From positions 114,013 to 178,012 of the forward strand of contig QCCH01000003.1 in assembly GCA_003281315.1 (NCBI GenBank): a stretch of DNA of 64,000 bases, read 5' to 3'. Below are positions 57,418-64,000 of this stretch, one piece after another. The stretch is from Prochlorococcus sp. AG-347-K20. Its GTDB lineage: Bacteria > Cyanobacteriota > Cyanobacteriia > PCC-6307 > Cyanobiaceae. Every line of letters begins with the position of its first letter. Position 1 is the first letter of the stretch. The notes beneath the pieces were generated by a model. The model was not told where the DNA came from and searched no databases. It saw only the letters and a program-made list of their open reading frames with translations. A program made the position numbers and the translations under genes.

Positions 57418-58500
57418 ATGAAAAGCTTAAAAGAAAATTTTCAAAAAGCACACATAGTTATTATTGGATCAGGGATTATTGGAAAATTTAACGCATTAGA
57501 ATTATCAGAATTAGGTTTCCAAGTAACGATAATAGATCCAACTCAACTCAAAAATAGTAGCAATGCAGCTTTGGGCTTACTAATGGGTAATATGTATCAA
57601 AAAAGAAACGGTAGAAGCTGGGATCTCAGGAAACAAAGCATTGAATTATGGCCAAAATGGATTACATTCTTACAAAAATTTAATTGTGAATTAAACATCG
57701 AAAAACCATTAATACAACTAACTACTAATAAAGAAAAATTTAAAAAATTAGAGAAATTTATTTGTGAAATTAATGATCAAAGCTTACGAATTTTAAAAAG
57801 AGACTCAATATTCATCAAGAATATAAATAAAGCTTTCCAAACAAAAAATATAAAAGGAATGATCTCCTTAAAAGATGGAAGAATAAATCCTTTTTCTTTA
57901 CTTCAAACATTAGATATATATCTAAAACATAAAAAAATCAATTTTTCAAAAGAAGAAATAATAAAAATCAGAAAATCAAACAATCAATGGATTTCTACAA
58001 CAAGAAATAATGAAAACATCAAATCTGATATGGTTATTTTGTGCAATTCACTAAAAGCAGTTGATTTAATAGATAGCATATCTCACAACATCACATTAAA
58101 ACCTGTCTTGGGTCAAGCTATGGAAATTAATATAAATGATGCAGAAGTTGATTTATTATCGCTCCCGAAACAATTCAATATAAATGGTAAAAATATAATT
58201 CCAAAATCAAAGAATAAGCTAATTATTGGATCAACTGACGAATATAGTACTAAGCCAGAAGAAAATACATTCGAAAAACTCACAAATTTTCTCGATAAAA
58301 AACCAAATTGGCTAATAAAAGGGAAGATTTCTAAAAAATGGTACGGAATCAGGTCACGACCAGATGGTGAGCCTGCACCAATAATGAAAAATCTTAAAGA
58401 TGGTCTAATTATGTGTACAGGTTTTTATAAAAATGGGATTTTATTAGCTCCGGCTTGTTCAAAATGGGTTGCTAATGAAGTTAAAAATTACCTTTTTTAA
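57418..58500 (+). CDS. FAD-dependent amino acid oxidase, possibly ThiO
   Basis: A 360-residue flavoprotein of the DadA/ThiO type. The FAD motif GSGIIG is at 17-22, and the second half contains [11 protein letters not shown], matching the substrate-side turn of D-amino acid and glycine oxidases (RPDG or RPDA). ThiO oxidises glycine to dehydroglycine for the ThiG reaction. Its partner thiG (12686) is far away, so the assignment rests only on family resemblance. The end overlaps the dnaK end by four bases on opposite strands. Confidence 0.75.
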   Translation: MKSLKENFQKAHIVIIGSGIIGKFNALELSELGFQVTIIDPTQLKNSSNAALGLLMGNMYQKRNGRSWDLRKQSIELWPKWITFLQKFNCELNIEKPLIQLTTNKEKFKKLEKFICEINDQSLRILKRDSIFIKNINKAFQTKNIKGMISLKDGRINPFSLLQTLDIYLKHKKINFSKEEIIKIRKSNNQWISTTRNNENIKSDMVILCNSLKAVDLIDSISHNITLKPVLGQAMEININDAEVDLLSLPKQFNINGKNIIPKSKNKLIIGSTDEYSTKPEENTFEKLTNFLDKKPNWLIKGKISKKWYGIRSRPDGEPAPIMKNLKDGLIMCTGFYKNGILLAPACSKWVANEVKNYLF

Positions 58501-60404
58501 TCTTTGGTTTCAGTAAAGTCTGCATCAATTACATCATCTCCTCCTTTTTCGTTTGAATCACTCTGATCAGGACCGCCCGCCGCGCCAGGGGATGGTGGCT
58601 GATTGCCAGGTTGCTGATAAACAGATGAACCAACTGCATAAAGTTCTTGCTGAAGTTCCTCAAGAAGTTTTTTCATTGATTCATAATCTTCTTTTGAAGT
58701 TGCCTCTTTTAAAGCATTACTTTTTTCTTCAACTTTAGACTTTGCTGCAGCATCAATTTTGTCTCCCAACTCACCAAGTTGCTTTTCTGTCTGATAAACA
58801 AGCGTCTCAGCTTGATTTTTTAAATCAATTTTTTCTCTTTTTTCTTTATCTGCAGATGCATTTGATTCAGCATCTTTTACCATCTTTTCGACTTCATTAT
58901 CAGATAGAGTTGAGGCACCAGTAATAGAAATACTTTGTTCTTTACCGCTCCCTTTATCTTTAGCAGTAACACTCAATATACCATTTGCATCGATATCAAA
59001 TGTGACTTCAATTTGCGGGACGCCTCTTGGTGCTGAAGGTATACCATCCAATCTAAAAGTTCCTAAGCTTTTATTATCAGAAGCCATTTCTCTTTCACCC
59101 TGTAAAACATGAATTTCAACATTTGTTTGACCGTCCACAGCAGTTGAATATGTTTCAGATTTCTTCGTGGGTACTGTAGTATTTCGATTTATCATTTTTG
59201 TCATTACACCCCCTAAAGTCTCTACACCTAAAGAAAGTGGAGTAACATCAAGCAATAATATATCTTTAACTTCTCCTGCTAAAACTCCTCCCTGAATTGC
59301 AGCTCCAACAGCTACTACTTCATCAGGATTAACAGTTTGATTTGGTTCTTTACCAATTATTTTTTTAACTAAATCTAAAACAGCAGGTATTCTGGATGAG
59401 CCTCCAACCATAACAACTTCATCAATTTCACTAGTAGAAATCTTTGCATCACTTATAGCTCTCTCAACTGGGGTCTTACACCTATCAATTAAAGAAGCTG
59501 CTAATTCCTCAAACTTTGCTCTAGTAAGGTTCAAATCTAAATGTTTTGGTCCCTCGGGCGTCGCTGTAATAAAAGGTAAATTTATTTCACTTTGCGTAGC
59601 ATTTGAGAGCTCTATTTTTGCTTTTTCTGCAGCTTCAGTCAATCTTTGCAAAGCTTGCTTATCTTGTCTGAGATCAATTCCCTCATTTGATTTAAAAGTA
59701 TTAGCTAAGTGATCTACTATGCATCTATCAAAATCATCACCACCTAAATGTGTATCTCCAGATGTAGATAGAACTTCTGTTACTCCATCACCAGCTTCAA
59801 TAACTGAGACATCAAATGTTCCTCCCCCTAAATCAAAAACAAGAATTTTTTCATTTTCTTTATCCAAGCCATATGCTAGTGCCGCAGCAGTTGGCTCATT
59901 AACAATTCTGAGAACTTCTAAACCAGCAATCTTTCCAGCATCTTTAGTAGCTTGTCTTTGCGAATCATTAAAGTAAGCTGGAACTGTAATTACAGCCTGT
60001 GTAACTTTGTCACCAAGATATTTACCCGCATCATCTGCTAACTTTCTTAAAACTTGAGAACTCACCTCTTCAGGAGAAAACTGCTTATCCAAAATAGGAC
60101 ATTTTAATTTGACACTAGAACCAGATTTTTCAACAGAATAACTAACTTCTTTAGATTCTTCATTAACTTCATCAACCCTTCTACCGACAAAACGCTTTGC
60201 AGAATAAAAAGTATTTTCAGGGTTCATTACAGCTTGTCTTTTTGCTATTTGTCCAACCAGCTGATCTTGATTTTTTGTATATGCAACAACTGATGGGGTA
60301 GTTCTGAAACCTTCAGCATTAGCTATTACAGTAGGCTTGCCACCTTCCATTACGGCGACACAACTATTAGTTGTTCCTAAATCAATTCCTACTACCTTAC
60401 CCAT
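58497..60404 (-). CDS. dnaK: Hsp70 chaperone DnaK
   Basis: ATP-driven chaperone. The protein has 635 residues with [17 protein letters not shown] at the N-terminus, the [11 protein letters not shown] phosphate motif, the [20 protein letters not shown] linker and substrate domain, and a C-terminal Gly/Pro-rich tail ending in [13 protein letters not shown]. Cyanobacteria carry several dnaK genes; this is the housekeeping type by its tail (likely dnaK2). Its upstream gap to aroE (60405-60522) is the only space for a heat-shock promoter; no CIRCE-type inverted repeat was seen. Confidence 0.97.
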   Translation of the reverse strand: MGKVVGIDLGTTNSCVAVMEGGKPTVIANAEGFRTTPSVVAYTKNQDQLVGQIAKRQAVMNPENTFYSAKRFVGRRVDEVNEESKEVSYSVEKSGSSVKLKCPILDKQFSPEEVSSQVLRKLADDAGKYLGDKVTQAVITVPAYFNDSQRQATKDAGKIAGLEVLRIVNEPTAAALAYGLDKENEKILVFDLGGGTFDVSVIEAGDGVTEVLSTSGDTHLGGDDFDRCIVDHLANTFKSNEGIDLRQDKQALQRLTEAAEKAKIELSNATQSEINLPFITATPEGPKHLDLNLTRAKFEELAASLIDRCKTPVERAISDAKISTSEIDEVVMVGGSSRIPAVLDLVKKIIGKEPNQTVNPDEVVAVGAAIQGGVLAGEVKDILLLDVTPLSLGVETLGGVMTKMINRNTTVPTKKSETYSTAVDGQTNVEIHVLQGEREMASDNKSLGTFRLDGIPSAPRGVPQIEVTFDIDANGILSVTAKDKGSGKEQSISITGASTLSDNEVEKMVKDAESNASADKEKREKIDLKNQAETLVYQTEKQLGELGDKIDAAAKSKVEEKSNALKEATSKEDYESMKKLLEELQQELYAVGSSVYQQPGNQPPSPGAAGGPDQSDSNEKGGDDVIDADFTETKD

Positions 60405-60522
60405 TGGTAAATTCTCAATAATTTGTTATTCTCCATAATCGGTCATTAACGTCATTATTGTTACTCAAAGACGGGGTGTGGTTCCCGAACAGATCATTAC
60501 TTTTAAGGTTAAAATTTTAAAT

Positions 60523-61383
60523 ATGATTACAAGTAAGACATCTTTTATAGCATTAATTGGCAATCCAGTAAGTCATTCTTTGTCCCCAATAATGCAAAAT
60601 GCTGCACTTCAATATCTAGGTTTAGACATAATATATATTGCTTTACCTTGTAAAGATGAAGATCTAGAATTAGTCCTTAATTCTTTAAAAAAGATTAATT
60701 GCAAAGGTTTAAACGTTACAATTCCACACAAAGAAAAAGTATTTAACCTTTGTAGTGAAATTTCCCCTATTGCTAACAAACTTAAAGCAATTAATACCCT
60801 GAAATTAAATTCTGAAAAAGAATGGAGCGCAACTAATACCGATGTAGAGGGATTTATTTATCCATTAAAAAAATTAAACTTAGCAAATAAAAAATCAATA
60901 GTTCTTGGTTCAGGGGGTGCAGCAAGATCTGTCATTCAAGGTTTAATAAATTTAAATCTTTCAACAATTTCAGTCATATCACGTAACAAATCATCACTAG
61001 ATGAATTAATAAAAAACTTTGATAATCAAATTCAACTGCTGGGTTTATTAAATAGTGATGATCGTGCCCAAACTTTAATGCAAGAAGCAGATTTGATTGT
61101 AAATACAACACCAGCAGGAATGAAAACAACTAAATATGAAAGTGATGTCATGCCATATGGCGAAGATTTTTGGAAATCTCTTAACTCGCAAACAATTGTT
61201 TATGATTTAATCTATAATCCTGCTCCGACTACTTTATTAAAATTTAGCGCCAAAAAAGGATGCATGACTATAGATGGTTTGGAGATGCTTGTTGCTCAAG
61301 GAATAAAATCATTATCATTTTGGACAGATGGTTTAGAAGTGCCTTTTCATGTAATGAATGACGCACTAATAAAATATCTTTAA
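60523..61383 (+). CDS. aroE: Shikimate dehydrogenase
   Basis: NADPH-dependent reduction of dehydroshikimate. ATG 60523 was chosen because it gives 286 residues and places the family start FIALIGNPVSHSLSP at about residue 8; an in-frame GTG at 60478 would add 15 residues. Other motifs are GLNVTIPHKE with the catalytic Lys, NTDVEGF with the Asp, and the nucleotide loop GSGGAARSV. Adjacent dnaK is divergent. Confidence 0.95.
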   Translation: MITSKTSFIALIGNPVSHSLSPIMQNAALQYLGLDIIYIALPCKDEDLELVLNSLKKINCKGLNVTIPHKEKVFNLCSEISPIANKLKAINTLKLNSEKEWSATNTDVEGFIYPLKKLNLANKKSIVLGSGGAARSVIQGLINLNLSTISVISRNKSSLDELIKNFDNQIQLLGLLNSDDRAQTLMQEADLIVNTTPAGMKTTKYESDVMPYGEDFWKSLNSQTIVYDLIYNPAPTTLLKFSAKKGCMTIDGLEMLVAQGIKSLSFWTDGLEVPFHVMNDALIKYL

Positions 61384-61489
61384 AAAAAATAATCTTATTT
61401 GAAAAGAAATCGCCTATCATAATGTATCGTAAATAATGAACAGACGCTCATCAATATCAATTTATGAGCCAAAGACCTTGTCTGAAACC

Positions 61490-61951
61490 ATGAACGATCA
61501 ACAATCTTACTACGAAACCATGTATATCCTCCGCCCAGACATTGCGGAAGATGAAGTAACTAATCACATTGATAAATACAATAAGCTTTTAGAAGAATTT
61601 GGCGGTATAATTCTTGATAGTCAAATGAGAGGCAAGAGAAGATTAGCCTATCAAATAGCAAAACACAGAGAAGGTATTTACGTTCAACTAAGTCATCAAG
61701 GTGATGGGCAACATATTTTCAAAATTGAAAAATCAATGAGACTAAGTGAAGATGTTATTAGATACATGACCGTTAAACAAGAAGGTCCTTTACCAACCCC
61801 AAGACCTTCGAACAAGAGTGCATCTCAATCAGAGAATAAAGATATTCCAGATGCCAAAGTCGAAACTAAAGAAAAACAACCAGCAGCAAGTGCAGATACT
61901 TCAACTTCTGGCAAAGATGATGCTGAAACTAAAGAAAATGCAGAATCTTAA
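61490..61951 (+). CDS. rpsF: 30S ribosomal protein S6
   Basis: Binds 16S rRNA with S18. The start was chosen at ATG 61490 ([16 protein letters not shown]), giving 153 residues; the frame is open to an earlier ATG at 61436 that would add 18 residues without similarity to S6. Core residues 1-97 match the family ([17 protein letters not shown]). The last 55 or so residues form an extra Ser/Lys/Glu-rich tail that is common in picocyanobacteria but of unknown role. Confidence 0.9.
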   Translation: MNDQQSYYETMYILRPDIAEDEVTNHIDKYNKLLEEFGGIILDSQMRGKRRLAYQIAKHREGIYVQLSHQGDGQHIFKIEKSMRLSEDVIRYMTVKQEGPLPTPRPSNKSASQSENKDIPDAKVETKEKQPAASADTSTSGKDDAETKENAES

Positions 61952-61954
61952 ATT

Positions 61955-63169
61955 TTAATCTTTTGTTTTTGAATTTAATTCAGCCCATATTTTATTAGAC
62001 ATACCCCACATATAAATAAAACCCTCTGCTAAAGAATGATTAAAGACATCATCTTTGCTGTAAGTTGCCAGATCTTCCCTGTAAAGTGAATTATTTTCTG
62101 ACATTCTCCCAATGACTATTGCGTTCCCCTTATGAAGTCTAATCTTTACCCTTCCATTAACTGAAGTTTGAGTCGATGATATAAATGCATCTAAACTCTC
62201 TTTAAGAGGTCCAAACCAAAAACCTTGATAAACTAATTGACCCCATTTTTTTTCTACTATTCCTTTAAAATCAACAACATCAGGGTTTAATGTAATGCTC
62301 TCTAATTCTTTGTGAGCTTTGATTAAAAGTGAGAGGCCAGGTGTTTCGTAAATCTCTCTACTTTTAATTCCTACTACTCGATCTTCAATCATATCTATTC
62401 TTCCAAAACCGTGGTTACCTGCAAGATCATTAGCTTTTTGAATAATCTCTACTGGGGTTAAAAATTCATCATTAATTCCAACTGGAAACCCATTTTTAAA
62501 AACAATTTCTATATCTTGATGAGAATCAGGTGAATTATCAACTGATGAAGTCATCGAAAATATATCCTCAGGCGCTTCTTGCATTGGGTCTTCTAATATA
62601 CCTGCTTCAATACTCCTACCAAGTAAGTTAACGTCTATTGAGTATGGTGATTTTTTTGATACTGGTGCAGGTATACCAAATTTTTCTCCATACATTATTG
62701 CCTCTTCTCTACTCATATTCCACTCTCTTGCAGGAGTAATTATTTTTAAATCAGGACCTAAAGCATTAATTGCTAAATCAAACCGAACTTGATCATTCCC
62801 TTTACCAGTGCAACCATGAGCTACTGCATCGGCATTAATCTCTCTAGCAATATTCACGAGATTTTCAGCAATTAAAGGCCTAGCAAGGGCAGTAGATAAA
62901 GGATATTTATCTAAATATAATGCGTTTGCTCTAATAGCTGGAAAAGCATATCTCTCAACAAAACTATTAACTAAATTGCCAACGATTGATTTAGATGCAC
63001 CAGAATTTAAAGCTTTTTGCCTAATAAGTTCTAAATTCTCGCCTTGTCCAAGATCTGCTACAAAAGTAACCACTTCTGAAATTCCATATTCATTCATTAA
63101 ATATGGAATACAGACGCTCGTATCAACCCCACCAGAATAAGCTAGTACAACTTTTTTTATCTGCTGCAT
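61955..63169 (-). CDS. argG: Argininosuccinate synthase
   Basis: Joins citrulline and aspartate with ATP, the penultimate arginine step. The protein has 404 residues with the ATP-binding [11 protein letters not shown] at the N-terminus, [12 protein letters not shown] and [13 protein letters not shown]. Arginine made here leads by decarboxylation to agmatine, the substrate of SpeB at 36253. Ends four bases from rpsF, convergent. Confidence 0.97.
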   Translation of the reverse strand: MQQIKKVVLAYSGGVDTSVCIPYLMNEYGISEVVTFVADLGQGENLELIRQKALNSGASKSIVGNLVNSFVERYAFPAIRANALYLDKYPLSTALARPLIAENLVNIAREINADAVAHGCTGKGNDQVRFDLAINALGPDLKIITPAREWNMSREEAIMYGEKFGIPAPVSKKSPYSIDVNLLGRSIEAGILEDPMQEAPEDIFSMTSSVDNSPDSHQDIEIVFKNGFPVGINDEFLTPVEIIQKANDLAGNHGFGRIDMIEDRVVGIKSREIYETPGLSLLIKAHKELESITLNPDVVDFKGIVEKKWGQLVYQGFWFGPLKESLDAFISSTQTSVNGRVKIRLHKGNAIVIGRMSENNSLYREDLATYSKDDVFNHSLAEGFIYMWGMSNKIWAELNSKTKD

Positions 63170-63205
63170 CTAAATTTGCTCCATGAATTTTAATTTTTGA
63201 CGTAA

Positions 63206-63400
63206 TTAAGAATTTGAAAACTTATTGAAAACTAATATTATTGTAACTAAAAGAGCTGGACCAAAAACTAGTAACAAGAGAAGAAAGTTATTAATTATTA
63301 AAACATTAGGGTATAAGTATCCCATAAGTTTAAATAATCCAGCCAGCAATAATGAAATTAGCCAGATAAGAAAGTATTTTAAATTTGCTTTATCAAACAA
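63206..63400 (-). CDS. Small two-segment membrane protein
   Basis: A 64-residue frame with two hydrophobic helices (about 8-29 and 36-58) separated by a short YPNV turn, and charged ends. No family recognised. It lies between argG and the DUF3134-like gene, 36 bases upstream of argG on the same strand, with no competing better frame. The hydrophobic pattern is consistent with a true small membrane protein, but random A/T-rich sequence can also produce such frames. Confidence 0.5.
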   Translation of the reverse strand: MFDKANLKYFLIWLISLLLAGLFKLMGYLYPNVLIINNFLLLLLVFGPALLVTIILVFNKFSNS

Positions 63401-63453
63401 AGTTTTTCTTGTGCATCATTATGTATTATTTTATATATAGAACAAAACCTCTA

Positions 63454-63735
63454 ATGGATTCAAATAAATTAAAACTTAGATTGGATGAAATTTCTGAAGT
63501 CAATCCTGCTTTAACTTGCTACCACAGAGATGACCCAGCTCCTGTGTTGCCATTAAGAGAGGAACCTGATCTACTATCTTGGCTCGAAAATACAGGTAGA
63601 CTTGTTGCAGAAAAAGATGGAGATTCACAAGAGATTAGTACTATAGAAGAAGAAGAACTTTCAGCACTTATGGGAGAAAAAGAAGATTATAAAACTGAAG
63701 AAGATCCTTCATTGGAAGATGATTGGGAAGATTAA
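63454..63735 (+). CDS. DUF3134-like protein
   Basis: Start chosen at ATG 63454 (MDSNKLKLRLDEIS), giving 93 residues. The block NPALTCYHRDDPAPVLPLREEPDLLSWLENTGRLV is the part (quoted here by short pieces: NPALTCYHRDDPAP, LLSWLENTGRLV) that I match to a small cyanobacteria-specific family, DUF3134. The tail is acidic (EEEE, EDPSLEDDWED). Function unknown. Its final 17 bases overlap the mraY start in another frame. Confidence 0.78.
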   Translation: MDSNKLKLRLDEISEVNPALTCYHRDDPAPVLPLREEPDLLSWLENTGRLVAEKDGDSQEISTIEEEELSALMGEKEDYKTEEDPSLEDDWED

Positions 63736-64000
63736 AAAGTTTAACTTTGAATCTTTATTAATATTAAATACTTTTGCTTTAATAGTTACCTCCTGTTTTT
63801 TTAATAATTTTATTTTTATAGGAGTTTACATATTATTTTTCTTTGTTTCTATTTTTACAACGAAAAATGGACTAAAGATTATCAAAAAATTTAATTTACT
63901 TCAAAATATTAGGACTGAAGGACCAGCTAATCACTTTAAAAAAAGTAATACACCAACAATGGGTGGGATTTTTATGATAATCCCTTTTTTGATTTTACTT
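63719..64000 (+). CDS. mraY: Phospho-N-acetylmuramoyl-pentapeptide transferase, N-terminal part (cut by window edge)
   Basis: Transfers phospho-MurNAc-pentapeptide to undecaprenyl phosphate, the first membrane step of peptidoglycan. Only 94 residues are in the window. Two hydrophobic segments (about 14-30 and 35-50) are followed by the family block QNIRTEGPANHFKKSNTPTMGG at about residues 66-87, the usual nucleotide/metal-site-linked loop. Start ATG 63719 overlaps the DUF3134-like gene by 17 bases. Confidence 0.9.
   Translation, partial: MIGKIKKFNFESLLILNTFALIVTSCFFNNFIFIGVYILFFFVSIFTTKNGLKIIKKFNLLQNIRTEGPANHFKKSNTPTMGGIFMIIPFLILL

Noticed and set aside
60405..60522. CIRCE or other heat-shock operator before dnaK
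   Set aside because: No nine-base inverted repeat with the CIRCE sequence is present.

Overview
The window reads as core chromosome of a marine picocyanobacterium, most likely a high-light-adapted Prochlorococcus. The supporting evidence is the strongly A+T-rich sequence (G+C judged by eye, not counted), very tight gene packing, the sulfolipid pair sqdB-sqdX, cyanobacterium-type small proteins (a DUF3134-like protein, a Ycf21/DUF98-like chorismate lyase) and an asd-dapA-RNase J run. About 60 protein genes and one tRNA gene (Val, anticodon UAC) can be supported. I see no insertion sequence, prophage, CRISPR array, rRNA operon or origin. No stretch longer than about 300 bases lacks a gene; the longest non-coding piece is the roughly 210-base A/T-rich leader of a sigma factor gene (49530-49738).

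Layout. 1-2999 (minus): RNase J (cut by the window edge), dapA and asd. 3124-8555 (plus): trigger factor, clpP, clpX and dnaX, a protein-quality-control and replication-clamp-loader block. 8557-11424 (minus): a membrane glycosyltransferase and a SPOR-like/SpoIID protein, probably envelope functions. 11516-16006 (plus): ribosomal proteins L35 and L20, a TPR protein, thiG, and sqdB/sqdX for sulfoquinovosyl diacylglycerol. 16019-21751 (minus): a small unknown, then the glycine-cleavage genes gcvP and gcvH behind a PLP lyase and an unknown protein. 21827-27285 (plus): acyl desaturase, L9, DnaB, MnmG, chorismate lyase-like. 27265-28455 (minus): an unknown charged protein and a SprT-like protein. 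28541-30564 (plus): a membrane-anchored unknown, an ATP-dependent DNA ligase and a possible 50-residue protein. 30569-34450 (minus): TVP38/TMEM64 protein, valS, an A-type Fe-S carrier and tRNA-Val.

34549-45349 is one long plus-strand run: mazG, speE, speB, gcvT, aspS, pyrG, queE, queC, pabB, pabC. It joins polyamine, one-carbon, nucleotide, queuosine and folate steps, with start-stop overlaps suggesting translational coupling. cobA lies opposite. An MFS transporter, polyphosphate kinase, a group-2-type sigma factor and a phytol/dolichol-kinase-like protein follow. DAHP synthase is on the minus strand, then acnB and a ClC transporter on the plus strand. purU (minus) and a ThiO-like FAD oxidase (plus) are divergent. 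dnaK (minus), aroE and rpsF (plus), argG (minus), a DUF3134-like gene and the start of mraY close the window.

Most of this is housekeeping and I do not see a clearly new defence, mobile or biosynthetic system. The observations most worth a second look are a slippery A8 run in dnaX that would give a gamma-length product, the Lys/Thr-rich tail on trigger factor, the SPOR-SpoIID/glycosyltransferase pair, the unknown protein and PLP lyase attached to the gcv genes, the stand-alone ATP-dependent ligase with a TTG start, and the structured A/T-rich leader of the sigma factor gene.
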